64,000 nucleotides of DNA from Maribacter flavus (GCF_008386635.1 NZ_VUOE01000001.1:1-64000), one strand, 5' to 3'. Positions 1 to 8,983 are shown, numbered from the stretch's first letter. Notes: generated from the sequence alone by a model not told the origin. Made by a program: numbers and translations.

Positions 1-178
1 CTCGTCCCAACGACCTCCGAAATATGACTCCCCGGCCCCGATTCTCTCGATCTAATTCTTTATATTCTCTACCATCGCACCCCCTTAAAAGGACGCGATT
101 CTCTCCACAATATTTCAATGAACAATTCTGTAACTAGGCCGGCCCCCCGACCCCGTCATCGCCCAGTGTCTCACTAAG
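1..178 (-). other. Leader of a stable-RNA (probably rRNA) transcript running off the left edge
   Basis: No convincing protein-coding frame is seen here. The stretch lies directly downstream of two strong leftward promoters, and its first transcribed bases are the same GC-rich start seen at the tRNA-Lys promoter in this window. On the minus strand it contains GTTCATTGAAATATTG followed by AGAGAAT, which resembles the spacer/leader sequences I know from flavobacterial rRNA operons. That it leads into 16S rRNA is inference, because the 16S start is not inside the window. It could instead lead to a tRNA cluster. Confidence 0.45.
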
Positions 179-184
179 CGGGTG

Positions 185-214
185 CAAATATACAACTGTT
201 TTTTTACCTGACAA
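185..214 (-). promoter_or_regulatory. Stable-RNA promoter P2 (Bacteroidota sigma-A type), leftward
   Basis: Read on the minus strand: TTG (214-212), a 19-base spacer, then TATATTTG (192-185), an exact match to the Bacteroidota consensus TTG-N19-TAnnTTTG. It is followed by CACCCGC, so 15 bases (TATATTTGCACCCGC) are identical to the tRNA-Lys promoter at 17108-17122. This shared start region suggests common control of stable RNA genes. Confidence 0.85.
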
Positions 215-334
215 CTTTTTTAAAAAGAAAAAAATATTTTTTTCAAACCATCAGAAAAAACAAAAAAACAATGAACGTTTTGCACTTTAATCTCATTAAT
301 CTTGCTTGAAAAATCCTGCTCGATTAACGGGCTG

Positions 335-363
335 CAAATGTAAGCCTGTTTTTTAAATAACAA
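335..363 (-). promoter_or_regulatory. Stable-RNA promoter P1, leftward, upstream tandem copy
   Basis: Read on the minus strand: TTG (363-361), an 18-base spacer, then TACATTTG (342-335) followed by CAGCCCG. It sits about 150 bases upstream of the second promoter in the same direction. Tandem promoters are common ahead of rRNA operons. The stretch between them is AT-rich with A/T tracts that could act like an UP element. Confidence 0.75.
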
Positions 364-606
364 AGAAAAATATGCAGCTTTTTTAAACTTTTTCAACCTT
401 AAACCATCAACCATCTTAAAATGAGATAATTGTGCAGTTTAAAAAAAAGGAAATTCAAATTAATTAAAAAATCAATTCGAAGCAATAAAAAACAAGAATG
501 TTTACAGCCGGCATATACTATAAGGAAGTGCAACCTCTGCTCTTAACTTACTTTTAGTGAAATTGCAAAGAAGATAAGTAGCATTGAAACATTATATAAA
601 GTACTA

Positions 607-637
607 TTGTGGGCATAACCACAACATATTATCTTTG
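607..637 (+). promoter_or_regulatory. Promoter of thrS-infC-rpmI-rplT
   Basis: TTG at 607-609, a 20-base spacer, and TATCTTTG at 630-637 match the Bacteroidota promoter consensus. Transcription would start near 643-645, giving a leader of only about 15 bases before the thrS ATG at 659. Positions 420-600 hold no gene and separate this promoter from the leftward stable-RNA promoters. Confidence 0.75.
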
Positions 638-658
638 CTGCCCGTATAAAACCAGATT

Positions 659-2605
659 ATGATAGAGATTACCTTGCCAGATGGCTCCATTAAGGAATTT
701 GAAAAGGGTGCCACCCCAATGGAAGTGGCAAAAAGCATCAGTGAAGGACTCGCAAGGAACGTAATTTCCGCAAAATTCAATGATATCACCGTTGAATGTT
801 CTACTCCCTTAACCAAAAACGGATCTCTCACTTTATATACTTGGAACGATAAAGAAGGTAAAAAGGCTTTCTGGCACTCTACTTCGCATATCGTGGCCCA
901 AGCTCTGGAGGAATTATATCCTGGAGTCAAACTAACGATTGGACCAGCAATAGAAAATGGGTTTTATTACGATGTTGATTTGCCCGAAGGCAATATATCC
1001 GAAAAAGACTTTCCAACAATAGAACAAAAGGCCCTTGAAATAGCTAGAGGAAAGCACGATTTTGAAATGAGAGACGTGTCAAAATCCGATGCTTTAAAAT
1101 TCTATAAAGAACAAGGGAACGAATATAAGGTGGAATTGATTGAAAACTTGGAAGATGGCTCCATTACCTTTTGCGACCATGATACCTTCACCGACTTATG
1201 CCGTGGTGGGCATATCCCCAATACCGGTATAGTCAAAGCTATAAAAATATTAAGTGTAGCGGGTGCTTATTGGAGAGGTGACGAAAACAAGCCCCAGTTG
1301 ACTAGGGTCTATGGTATTTCCTTTCCAAAACAGAAAGACCTTACTGAATATCTGGAACTATTGGAAGAAGCCAAAAAGAGAGACCATAGAAAATTGGGGA
1401 AAGAGTTGGAGCTTTTTACTTTTTCCCAGAAAGTTGGCCAAGGACTTCCTTTATGGTTACCTAAAGGTGCAGCACTTCGGGAGAGACTCGAACAATTCCT
1501 AAAAAAGGCCCAAAAGAAAGCGGGTTATGAAATGGTCGTCACCCCGCATATTGGTCAAAAGGAACTTTATGTTACTTCTGGGCATTATGCTAAATATGGC
1601 GAAGATAGTTTTCAACCCATACGCACTCCCAAGGAGGACGAAGAGTTTCTATTGAAACCCATGAACTGTCCCCACCATTGCGAAATTTATAATACACGTC
1701 CTTTTAGCTACAAAGAATTACCCAAAAGATATGCGGAATTTGGAACCGTATATAGATATGAGCAAAGTGGTGAATTGCACGGACTTACAAGAGTTCGAGG
1801 TTTTACCCAAGATGATGCCCATATTTTTTGCACCCCAGACCAGTTAGACCAAGAGTTCAAGGAGGTAATCGATTTATCACTATATGTGTTAGGTTCCTTA
1901 GGTTTTGAGGATTTCACTGCTCAAGTATCCGTTAGGGATTTGGAAAATCCCGAAAAATATATAGGCTCCGTAGAGAATTGGGAAAAAGCCGAACAAGCCA
2001 TTATAAACGCCGCCAAGGAAAAGGGACTCGACTATGTTATTGAAAGTGGAGAAGCTGCCTTTTATGGTCCAAAATTAGATTTTATGGTGAAGGACGCCCT
2101 TGGCAGGCATTGGCAATTGGGCACGATACAGGTAGATTATAATTTACCGGAACGATTTGAGCTAACCTATAAGGGAAGTGACAACGAAATGCATAGACCG
2201 GTAATGATTCACCGTGCTCCATTTGGTAGTATGGAGCGATTCATCGCCTTATTGCTGGAACATACAGGAGGTAATTTTCCGTTGTGGTTAATCCCCGATC
2301 AAGCTATTGTATTGCCTGTAAGCGAGAAACACGAAAAATATGCTGAAAAAGTTTTAAAATCGCTAGAAAATAACGAAATTCGCGCCCTTATTGACAACAG
2401 AAACGAAACTGTTGGCAAAAAGATACGTGAGGCAGAAATGAAAAAGATTCCATTTATGCTTATCGTTGGCGAAAACGATGAAAGCTCCACTACGGTTTCC
2501 GTTAGAAGGCACGGAGGCGAGGATTTAGGAGCTATATCTATCGAAAATTTTTGTGACTTGGTATCTACAGAAATAAATAGTACCTTAAAGTCGTTTAAAG
2601 AGTAA
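659..2605 (+). CDS. thrS: Threonine--tRNA ligase
   Basis: Class II aminoacyl-tRNA synthetase that charges tRNA-Thr in the cytoplasm. The 648 residues have the normal full-length order: TGS domain (about 1-62), editing domain with the HxxxH pair H73/H77 and a CRGGH segment near residue 180, catalytic core, and C-terminal anticodon-binding domain. In the core, the MNCPHH cysteine, the DDAHIF histidine and the MIHRAPFGS histidine supply the zinc-site and active-site residues known in this family. The ATG at 659 lies just downstream of a consensus promoter. It heads the conserved translation cluster with infC, rpmI and rplT. Confidence 0.98.
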   Translation: MIEITLPDGSIKEFEKGATPMEVAKSISEGLARNVISAKFNDITVECSTPLTKNGSLTLYTWNDKEGKKAFWHSTSHIVAQALEELYPGVKLTIGPAIENGFYYDVDLPEGNISEKDFPTIEQKALEIARGKHDFEMRDVSKSDALKFYKEQGNEYKVELIENLEDGSITFCDHDTFTDLCRGGHIPNTGIVKAIKILSVAGAYWRGDENKPQLTRVYGISFPKQKDLTEYLELLEEAKKRDHRKLGKELELFTFSQKVGQGLPLWLPKGAALRERLEQFLKKAQKKAGYEMVVTPHIGQKELYVTSGHYAKYGEDSFQPIRTPKEDEEFLLKPMNCPHHCEIYNTRPFSYKELPKRYAEFGTVYRYEQSGELHGLTRVRGFTQDDAHIFCTPDQLDQEFKEVIDLSLYVLGSLGFEDFTAQVSVRDLENPEKYIGSVENWEKAEQAIINAAKEKGLDYVIESGEAAFYGPKLDFMVKDALGRHWQLGTIQVDYNLPERFELTYKGSDNEMHRPVMIHRAPFGSMERFIALLLEHTGGNFPLWLIPDQAIVLPVSEKHEKYAEKVLKSLENNEIRALIDNRNETVGKKIREAEMKKIPFMLIVGENDESSTTVSVRRHGGEDLGAISIENFCDLVSTEINSTLKSFKE

Positions 2606-2629
2606 TGTTTAATTAAAAAAGAATAAGTC

Positions 2630-3184
2630 ATAGCAATACGTAAAAGATTCAGGCCTCAACCAAGAAGGGAAAATAAAAACCCTCATAATATTAATGAAAA
2701 AATTCTTGCTCCAGAAGTAAGATTAGTTGGTGATAATGTAGAAGTTGGTGTATATCCGATAAGAAAAGCTTTGGACATTTCTAAAGAACTCGAATTGGAT
2801 TTAGTTGAAATTTCACCCAAGGCGGATCCACCTGTTTGTAAGATAATCGATTATAAGAAATTCCTTTACGAACAGAAAAAAAGAGAGAAGGCCATGAAGG
2901 CCAAAGCCTCAAAAGTTGTTGTAAAGGAAATAAGGTTTGGTCCAAATACGGATGACCATGACTACGAGTTTAAAAAGAAACATGCGGAAAAATTCCTGAA
3001 AGATGGAGCAAAATTGAAAGCCTATGTTTTTTTTAAAGGCCGTTCCATAGTTTATAAGGACCAAGGTGAAATTCTACTATTAAAATTAGCTTCCGAGTTG
3101 GAAGAGTTTGGAAAAGTGGAACAGATGCCAAAATTGGAAGGTAAGCGAATGACAATGTTCATCGCTCCAAAAACAAAGAAATAA
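2630..3184 (+). CDS. infC: Translation initiation factor IF-3, start codon ATA
   Basis: IF-3 binds the 30S subunit, blocks premature 50S joining and proofreads start-codon choice. The reading frame carries both the N-terminal domain ([13 protein letters not shown], then [12 protein letters not shown]) and the C-terminal domain ([17 protein letters not shown]). An in-frame TAA at 2624-2626 limits how far upstream it can begin. Between that stop and the IF-3 N-terminal residues [13 protein letters not shown] there is no ATG, GTG or TTG; the only plausible start is ATA at 2630, giving IARK-like 'M-A-I-R-K-R' and 184 residues. A TTG at 2771 would remove most of the N-domain. Rare AUU-type starts on infC are known in E. 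coli, where IF-3 discriminates against them and so represses itself; the same logic is inferred here. Confidence 0.93.
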   Translation: MAIRKRFRPQPRRENKNPHNINEKILAPEVRLVGDNVEVGVYPIRKALDISKELELDLVEISPKADPPVCKIIDYKKFLYEQKKREKAMKAKASKVVVKEIRFGPNTDDHDYEFKKKHAEKFLKDGAKLKAYVFFKGRSIVYKDQGEILLLKLASELEEFGKVEQMPKLEGKRMTMFIAPKTKK

Positions 3185-3189
3185 GGAGT

Positions 3190-3330
3190 ATCGTTCTTTT
3201 AGAAAAAACGATGCATTATAATAAGAAACGCTATTAGTTATAAAACTGGTAGCGTTTGACATAAAAGTGACCCTTCTGCTCCGCTCAGGGTTTTACAAAT
3301 GGAGCGTTGTAAGTGAGATTAATTAAATAA
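3190..3330 (+). promoter_or_regulatory. Structured leader between infC and rpmI (possible L20/L35 autoregulatory element)
   Basis: The 156-base infC-rpmI gap holds three hairpins in a row. 3190-3212 pairs ATCGTT with AACGAT. 3226-3257 is a 14-bp stem (AAACGCTATTAGTT with AACTGGTAGCGTTT, two G.U pairs) closed by an ATAA tetraloop. 3270-3291 pairs ACCCT with AGGGT. None is followed by a proper T-run, so these are not simple terminators. Ribosomal protein L20 is known to repress its own operon through mRNA structures in other bacteria; assignment of that role here is inference. Confidence 0.45.
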
Positions 3331-3340
3331 ATAGGAGAAA

Positions 3341-3538
3341 ATGCCTAAACAAAAAACAAAATCCAGTGCCAAAAAGCGTTTCAAGCTTACGGGTACCGGT
3401 AAAATTAAAAGAAAGCATGCGTTTAAGAGCCATATTCTTACGAAGAAATCTAAAAAACGTAAGCTCGCGTTGACACATGACACATTGGTACACCCAAATG
3501 ATGTCAACAGTATTAAAGAACAATTACGACTAAAGTAA
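3341..3538 (+). CDS. rpmI: 50S ribosomal protein L35
   Basis: A 65-residue, very basic protein with the typical L35 beginning [21 protein letters not shown] and the [13 protein letters not shown] segment. L35 is a component of the large ribosomal subunit. It lies between infC and rplT as in most bacteria. The preceding 156 bases are unusually structured for an internal operon gap. Confidence 0.97.
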   Translation: MPKQKTKSSAKKRFKLTGTGKIKRKHAFKSHILTKKSKKRKLALTHDTLVHPNDVNSIKEQLRLK

Positions 3539-3586
3539 AAGTTCAAAGGTAGAATTATTAACCATGGAGTTAGGCCAATCAAAAAG

Positions 3587-3613
3587 AGTTAAAAGTTAAA
3601 GTTAAAAGTTAAG
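3587..3613 (+). repeat. Heptamer array AGTTAAA between rpmI and rplT
   Basis: Four near-perfect units of AGTTAAA/AGTTAAG with 6-7 base period fill part of the rpmI-rplT gap. Related purine-rich heptamers occur at 15621-15660 and, inverted as CCTAACT, at 55124-55156. Confidence 0.6.
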
Positions 3614-3682
3614 AGCCTCTAGAAAAACCTTGACATACTACGGATAACTATTTAATCGCCTACTACAAAAAAACAAGAAGAA

Positions 3683-4027
3683 ATGCCAAGATCAGTAAAT
3701 GCAGTCGCTTCCAGAGCCAGAAGAAAAAAGGTTATGAAGCAAGCCAAAGGTTACTTTGGAAGACGTAAAAATGTTTGGACAGTAGCCAAAAATGCGGTTG
3801 AAAAAGCAATGTTATATGCTTACAGAGACCGTAAAAACAAAAAAAGAACATTCCGTTCTTTGTGGATTACCCGTATCAATGCCGGTGCCAGACAGCATGG
3901 AATGTCCTATTCTCAATTCATGGGAAAAATCAAAGCCAATGGCATAGAGCTCAACAGAAAAGTTCTAGCCGATTTGGCAATGAATCACCCGGATGCCTTT
4001 AAAGCAATTGTAGAGCAGGTAAAATAA
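3683..4027 (+). CDS. rplT: 50S ribosomal protein L20
   Basis: A 114-residue basic protein with the L20 signature from [16 protein letters not shown] through [18 protein letters not shown] and [17 protein letters not shown]20 is essential for early 50S assembly and, in other bacteria, binds its own mRNA as a repressor. It is last in the thrS-infC-rpmI-rplT cluster and is followed by a strong intrinsic terminator. Confidence 0.98.
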   Translation: MPRSVNAVASRARRKKVMKQAKGYFGRRKNVWTVAKNAVEKAMLYAYRDRKNKKRTFRSLWITRINAGARQHGMSYSQFMGKIKANGIELNRKVLADLAMNHPDAFKAIVEQVK

Positions 4028-4049
4028 GTCAAAACAAATCTCACTTAAG

Positions 4050-4085
4050 AAAATCCGACCTCCAAAAGGGTCGGATTTTTTCATT
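4050..4085 (+). terminator. Intrinsic terminator after rplT
   Basis: AAATCCGACC and GGGTCGGATTT form a GC-rich stem around a short loop, followed by a T-run at 4076-4081. It lies 23 bases after the rplT stop and before the convergent EF-hand gene. Confidence 0.9.
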
Positions 4086-4092
4086 TTAGATA

Positions 4093-4362
4093 TCAAGCTT
4101 TAATCTTGGCAATGGCAGCCTTAAATTCTTCCCAATCTATAAGATCATCCCCATTTTTATCGTATCCTTCTATTAGTTTGGTTGATACGATACCCCTTAA
4201 AAAACCACTTATCTCTGCATCCTTTAATAATTGGACAATCTCTCCTTTGGTAAGTTTTCCATCACTATCAGTATCAAAAAATTCAAAAGCCTTCTGAGGT
4301 GTCTCGAAATGGTTGGTTATTAAAATCTGGATTTTATTTAAAATTGATTCTTCGGTGGTCAT
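4093..4362 (-). CDS. Small EF-hand calcium-binding protein
   Basis: An 89-residue acidic protein with two EF-hand loops, DTDSDGKLTKGE (about residues 30-41) and DKNGDDLIDWEE (about 68-79). Both keep D at positions 1 and 3, G at 6 and E at 12, so both should bind calcium. No signal peptide or membrane segment is seen, so it is probably cytoplasmic. The partner and role are unknown. It is convergent with rplT and sits 27 bases from the YjbQ gene on the same strand, so the two may be co-transcribed. Confidence 0.8.
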   Translation of the reverse strand: MTTEESILNKIQILITNHFETPQKAFEFFDTDSDGKLTKGEIVQLLKDAEISGFLRGIVSTKLIEGYDKNGDDLIDWEEFKAAIAKIKA

Positions 4363-4389
4363 ACTATTTTATTTTTTAAGAATTTGTAT

Positions 4390-4812
4390 TTATATCCCAA
4401 AAATGGTGACAACCAACTTTCTAACGGAAGCACGGTTCCTATGCTCACAAAGGTATATCCCCTGCCAAATTCCCAGATTTAAACGCCCGTTTGAAATGGG
4501 AACTTGTACAGATGCCCCCATCAAGGAAGCTTTAATATGGGCCGGCATATCATCGGGACCTTCATAGGTATGTATGTAATATGGTGCATTTTCGGGCACT
4601 ATTTTATTCAAATGACTTTCAAAATCGGTCCTTACAGTAGGGTCGGCGTTCTCGTTAATCGTCAAGCTTGCGGAGGTATGTTTTATAAAAATATGGCACA
4701 ATCCTTTCTCAATATTTTGTATTTCGGGACAATTATCCAATACCAAATCCGTAATTAAATGAAAACCTCTAGGATAGGAGGGTAATTTGAACTCCTTCTG
4801 AAACCACTGCAT
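4390..4812 (-). CDS. YjbQ/UPF0047 family protein (secondary thiamine-phosphate synthase-like)
   Basis: A 140-residue protein with the full set of family motifs: HTSASLTINENADP, PDDMPAHIK and the C-terminal LGIWQGIYLCEHR. E. coli YjbQ shows weak thiamine-phosphate synthase activity when overproduced; its natural role is not settled. Length and motifs are typical. It is divergent from the HAD hydrolase gene at 4901. Confidence 0.9.
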   Translation of the reverse strand: MQWFQKEFKLPSYPRGFHLITDLVLDNCPEIQNIEKGLCHIFIKHTSASLTINENADPTVRTDFESHLNKIVPENAPYYIHTYEGPDDMPAHIKASLMGASVQVPISNGRLNLGIWQGIYLCEHRNRASVRKLVVTIFGI

Positions 4813-4876
4813 GCTAAATTCTTATTAAATAAAGGTAAAACTTTACCCTTTGTCCATTAAATAGATATCATTGAAA

Positions 4877-4884
4877 TATCTTTG
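4877..4884 (+). promoter_or_regulatory. -7 element upstream of the HAD hydrolase
   Basis: TATCTTTG matches TAnnTTTG and lies 17 bases before the ATG at 4901. No clear TTG is found at the expected -33 distance. The element overlaps the only upstream in-frame alternative start (TTG 4871), which argues for translation from 4901. Confidence 0.5.
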
Positions 4885-4900
4885 TTCCTTACTCAATATT

Positions 4901-5716
4901 ATGGATTTATCTAAGATACGGATGGTGGTTACCGATATGGACGGAACCCTATTGAACTCCAATCACCAGGTAAGCAATCGATTTTTCAAACTATTTGAAG
5001 GATTAAGATCCAAAGGGATTCTTTTTGTTGCCGCCAGTGGCCGACAATACAACAGCATCGTGGAGAAGCTTTATCCCATTAAGGACGATATCATTGTCAT
5101 TGCCGAGAATGGCGGTTTTGCCAAACAAAAGGAAAGAGAAATAATTTCTACTCCTTTGAATAGCGATTATATCTTGGAAGTCCTTAAAACGCTTAAAGAA
5201 GTTCCCAATACGCATCCCGTACTTTGTGGAAAGCATATGGCCTACATTTCCGGGGAATCCGATGCCTTTGTAAAAAAACTAAAGGAATATTATACCGAGT
5301 TCGATATCTTGGAAGAGCTGACAATTGTTGACTCGGAAATCATAAAAATCGCTATCTATCATTTTGAGAGTTCAGAACAACATATTTATCCACATGTAAA
5401 GCATTTTGAGGATATACTGAAAGTGAAAATATCCGGGGAAAATTGGGTGGATATATCGAGTCCTAAAGCCCACAAGGGTTTCGCCCTTGAAAATGTGATG
5501 GAACGTTACAGCATAAAACCGGACGAAATTATGGTGTTTGGCGACTACAACAATGATTTGGAAATGTTGGCGCTTTCTGAATTTAGTTTTGCTATGGAAA
5601 ATGCCCATCCCAATGTAAAAAAGGCCGCTAAATATAGCACTCGCAGTAATGATGAAATGGGGGTGGAAATTGTTTTGGAACAGTTACTCACAGAAAGGTG
5701 CAGGGAAATGCATTAG
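4901..5716 (+). CDS. Cof-type HAD-IIB family phosphatase
   Basis: Haloacid dehalogenase-superfamily hydrolase of about 271 residues, probably a sugar- or flavin-phosphate phosphatase. It has motif I DMDGTLLNS with the nucleophile aspartate, motif II in AASGRQ, a lysine in the VDISSPKAHKG region (motif III), and motif IV GDYNNDLEML. The large C2 cap between motifs II and III is characteristic of the Cof class. The ATG at 4901 is chosen because an upstream TTG at 4871 falls inside the promoter. Substrate cannot be told from sequence. Confidence 0.88.
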   Translation: MDLSKIRMVVTDMDGTLLNSNHQVSNRFFKLFEGLRSKGILFVAASGRQYNSIVEKLYPIKDDIIVIAENGGFAKQKEREIISTPLNSDYILEVLKTLKEVPNTHPVLCGKHMAYISGESDAFVKKLKEYYTEFDILEELTIVDSEIIKIAIYHFESSEQHIYPHVKHFEDILKVKISGENWVDISSPKAHKGFALENVMERYSIKPDEIMVFGDYNNDLEMLALSEFSFAMENAHPNVKKAAKYSTRSNDEMGVEIVLEQLLTERCREMH

Positions 5717-5935
5717 GGGCTGCACGGAAAAGTGAAAGGGTGAATTAGTGTGTTAGCGAAATAGTGGTTTAGTGCTTGCTTGATAATCACTTTTCGTTGC
5801 TCGCTAATCGTTGTTCGAAACCGACGAGCAGCCCAGTACTATATATTTCGCCTGCTCAGCATGAATTACTGGTTCTTACTGTGTTTCATTTTGCACTTAA
5901 ACTTGTATTTGTATTTGAGCTTGTATTTGAACTTA

Positions 5936-7198
5936 TCAAGTTTTCTGCTTTTTCTTTCGTGCAGCGGGGAAGAGGACATTGTTCAAAATCAATCGATAAC
6001 CCGGTGAGGTTGGATGTAGCTCCAGTTCCGTTTTTGGGTCCCCTACCCTATGCTGGTAATCCTCCGGGTCATGACCCCCGTAAAACGTAAAAAAACCTTT
6101 TCCTTTAATACCATGGATGTAGCGGGCCTCCCCGTTCAACTTGTTCTCCCCAAGTACCAGGACCGTTGGTTTGATTTCAGACCGATTAAAGGCGGTGGTC
6201 TGGCCCATGAAACCCTTTACCAAGGAAGTATGGTTCTGACATAGCATAGTAGGTACGGCATCCCATTTGGCGGAAAAATCCATCAAGGAAAAGTAGTCCT
6301 GCTCCTTGGGAACATTCCCCCTTTTTGAGGTCATATCAATGGACGAAAACTCATATTTAACCGGACTTCTTTCCAAGGTAAAGTCCGTAAAGGCGAAAGT
6401 CTTATCAAAATCCAAACTCGCCTGATAATTAGGATCCGATGGATCGCCATCGAACATAGGCTCACAAATATCCACACCATCGGCTGCAAGGGCGATGTCA
6501 AAACTATCAGTTGCGGAGCACATGGCGAACATAAAACCTCCACCAATTACGTAATTCCTAATTTTAAGGGCAACTGCCAACTTTTCATCGGAAACCTTAT
6601 CAAATCCCAATTTACGGGCCAACTTCTCCGCCTCCTTCTTACCTTCAATATACCACGGGGTAGCCCTGTAGGCACCATAGAATTTACCATATTGCCCTGT
6701 GAAATCCTCATGATGCAAATGCAGCCAATCGTATAAGGCGAGCTTATCGTCCAAAACCTCTTCATCATATACGGTTACGTAGGGTATTTCCGCATAGGTA
6801 AGGGCCATGGTAACCGCATCGTCCCAAGGCTGGTTCTCTTTGGGAGAATACACCGCAATTTTGGGAGCTTTTTCCAATATTACGGCATCCTGATTTTTGG
6901 AAGGACTGCTTATTTCATCCAGAATGGAATTTGCCTGATCATCCGAAAGTATTTCAAAAGAAACGCCCCTAATCTGGCACTCCTTGCGTATAAGCTCACC
7001 ATCGGGCAACAAAAAGGAGCCGCCCCTATAATTGAGCAACCATTGCACTTTTTGCTGCTTGGAAAGTACCCAATACGTTATTCCATAGGCTTTTAAATGG
7101 TTCTTTTGGGTGTCCGCATCCATGGGTATCAAAATGGAAGAGGCATACCCAAGATGAGTGATTAAAAATAAAACCAGTAAAAGAAAAATTCTATGCAT
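5936..7198 (-). CDS. Secreted protein of the family often labelled asparagine synthetase B in flavobacteria
   Basis: A 420-residue protein with an N-terminal signal peptide (about 1-19, ending near GYASS), so it is exported. It has neither the N-terminal catalytic cysteine nor the SGGxDS pyrophosphatase loop of true asparagine synthetase, so that label is not supported. A glycine-rich elbow GGGFMFAMCSATD near the middle and FYGGHDPEDYQH near the end look like a class I glutaminase/ThuA-like fold, which is inference. It ends in a basic tail. The gene is convergent with the HAD gene; the 219-base gap between them holds only degenerate A/G-rich repeats. Confidence 0.6.
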   Translation of the reverse strand: MHRIFLLLVLFLITHLGYASSILIPMDADTQKNHLKAYGITYWVLSKQQKVQWLLNYRGGSFLLPDGELIRKECQIRGVSFEILSDDQANSILDEISSPSKNQDAVILEKAPKIAVYSPKENQPWDDAVTMALTYAEIPYVTVYDEEVLDDKLALYDWLHLHHEDFTGQYGKFYGAYRATPWYIEGKKEAEKLARKLGFDKVSDEKLAVALKIRNYVIGGGFMFAMCSATDSFDIALAADGVDICEPMFDGDPSDPNYQASLDFDKTFAFTDFTLERSPVKYEFSSIDMTSKRGNVPKEQDYFSLMDFSAKWDAVPTMLCQNHTSLVKGFMGQTTAFNRSEIKPTVLVLGENKLNGEARYIHGIKGKGFFTFYGGHDPEDYQHRVGDPKTELELHPTSPGYRLILNNVLFPAARKKKQKT

Positions 7199-7235
7199 AC
7201 CTCATAATTCAATTGGCCTTCTCTCAAAAATAAAC

Positions 7236-7267
7236 GAAAAAAAACGCTCCTAAGTTTTCAGGAGCGT
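7236..7267 (-). terminator. Intrinsic terminator after dnaB
   Basis: ACGCTCCT (7244-7251) pairs with AGGAGCGT (7260-7267); read leftward it is followed by a run of eight Ts (A-run at 7236-7243). It closes the dnaB transcript. Confidence 0.85.
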
Positions 7268-7320
7268 TAAAGATTTTAAAAATAAAGTGTTTGGACAGAT
7301 ACCTTTTAGTACCCTGAACT

Positions 7321-8871
7321 TTAAAATGGCACATCGTCATCATCATCTATACCCGTTCCTTGATTCATGGAACTACCAAAGGCATCGTCCGCACTTGGAA
7401 GGTTCTTTGTAGTGAAAGGGTTCTCCTCATTATCGTTCATTTTGGACTGGAACTCGAAGGGCGAATCGAAATCGTCCAAATTATCGAACTTACCTTGGCT
7501 ACCAATAAATTTAAGCCTGATGTTGTCCAGCCCTCCGTTCCTGTGCTTGGCCACAATGAATTCTGCTTGGCCTTGGGTTGGGGTGCGTTCCTCATCGTCC
7601 CACTCCTCTATTTTATAATATTCAGGTCGGTATATAAAGGAAACGATATCCGCATCTTGCTCAATAGCACCTGATTCCCTCAAATCTGAAAGAATAGGTC
7701 GCTTACTACCTCCCCTGGTCTCAACGGCCCTGGAAAGCTGTGAAAGTGCAATCACGGGAACATTCAGTTCCTTTGCCAAGGCCTTTAGGTTCCTCGAAAT
7801 CGTTGAAATTTCCTGCTCCCTGTTACCCCCTTTTTGACTACCTCCAGCGGTCATCAATTGCAAATAATCTATCATGATCATCTTAATGCCATGCTGAGAA
7901 GCCAAACGCCTTGCTTTTGCGCGCAGGTCAAAAATGGACAATGAAGGGGTGTCATCAATGAACAATGGCGCTTTTTCCAATGTTTTTACCTTTACGTTCA
8001 ATTGCTCCCATTCATGCTTTTCCAATTTTCCGGTCCTTAACTTTTCAGAGGACAACCCCGTCTCAGAGGAAATCAACCTCGTAATCAACTGTACCGATGA
8101 CATTTCCAAGGAGAAAAAAGCTACTGGCGTATTGGAATTGACCGCCATATTCCGGGCCATGGACAAAGTCAATGCCGTTTTACCCATACCAGGTCGTGCC
8201 GCTACTATGATCAAATCACTGGGCTGCCAACCGGAAGTCAATTTGTCCAACTTATCAAAACCTGAAGGAATTCCGCTCAAACCTTCCCTATTGGCAATTT
8301 CCTCGATTTTCTTCTTGGCCTGGATTACCAAATTCTGGGCGGTTTCCGCCGATCGCTTTAAATTCCCTTGGGTAACGTCGTACAATTTCGCTTCGGCATT
8401 ATCAAGAAGGTCAAAAACGTCCGTACTTTCATCGTAGGCATCCTCAATAATTTCGTTGGAAATTTTAATGAGGCTACGCTGAATATATTTTTGAAGAATG
8501 ATACGGGCATGGAATTCAATATGCGCCGATGATGCTACTTTTTGGGTCAATTTGATCAGGTAAAAATCGCCTCCAACGGCCTCCAATTTACCGGCCTTCT
8601 TCAATTGTGCCGAAACGGTTAATAAATCCACTGGTTGCGATTCCTCGAACAAAACGAAGATGGCCTCATAAATAAATCTGTGAGCATCCTTATAGAAAAC
8701 GTCTGGGTGAAGGATGTCAATAACTTCATCGACCCCTTTTTTGTCAATCATCATCGCACCAAGCACAACTTCCTCTAAATCAACTGCTTGTGGTGGTATT
8801 TTTCCTCTTTCGAGGCTAATAATCGTAGATTTGTCAATCTTACGACCAACAAAAGGTTGTGTGTTCTCCAT
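7321..8871 (-). CDS. dnaB: Replicative DNA helicase DnaB
   Basis: Hexameric 5'-3' helicase of the replication fork, 516 residues. The N-terminal DnaB domain (VDLEEVVLGAMMIDKKG) is followed by the RecA-like core with Walker A ARPGMGKTALTLS, Walker B MIMIDYLQLM and a DnaB-typical SQLSRAVE segment. The C-terminus is an acidic tail (GTGIDDDDDVPF) that may bind partners in the way SSB tails do, which is inference. No intein is present. The gene is followed by a good terminator and stands alone. Confidence 0.97.
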   Translation of the reverse strand: MENTQPFVGRKIDKSTIISLERGKIPPQAVDLEEVVLGAMMIDKKGVDEVIDILHPDVFYKDAHRFIYEAIFVLFEESQPVDLLTVSAQLKKAGKLEAVGGDFYLIKLTQKVASSAHIEFHARIILQKYIQRSLIKISNEIIEDAYDESTDVFDLLDNAEAKLYDVTQGNLKRSAETAQNLVIQAKKKIEEIANREGLSGIPSGFDKLDKLTSGWQPSDLIIVAARPGMGKTALTLSMARNMAVNSNTPVAFFSLEMSSVQLITRLISSETGLSSEKLRTGKLEKHEWEQLNVKVKTLEKAPLFIDDTPSLSIFDLRAKARRLASQHGIKMIMIDYLQLMTAGGSQKGGNREQEISTISRNLKALAKELNVPVIALSQLSRAVETRGGSKRPILSDLRESGAIEQDADIVSFIYRPEYYKIEEWDDEERTPTQGQAEFIVAKHRNGGLDNIRLKFIGSQGKFDNLDDFDSPFEFQSKMNDNEENPFTTKNLPSADDAFGSSMNQGTGIDDDDDVPF

Positions 8872-8983
8872 AGTGCGAAAATATACAATTAACCTTTAGT
8901 TAACTTTAATTGAGGCAAAACCAATGTTCACAGTTAACTAACATTTGCCTGTTAATAAAATACAATTTTATGTTGATAACATA

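Noticed and set aside
4871..4900. TTG start for the HAD hydrolase giving ten more residues
   Set aside because: The added codons overlap the -7 promoter element and match nothing in the family.
5716..5834. GGGCTGC ... GCAGCCC inverted pair 105 bases apart in the gap after the HAD gene
   Set aside because: Arms are only seven bases, the interior has no structure, and no mobile-element features are present.
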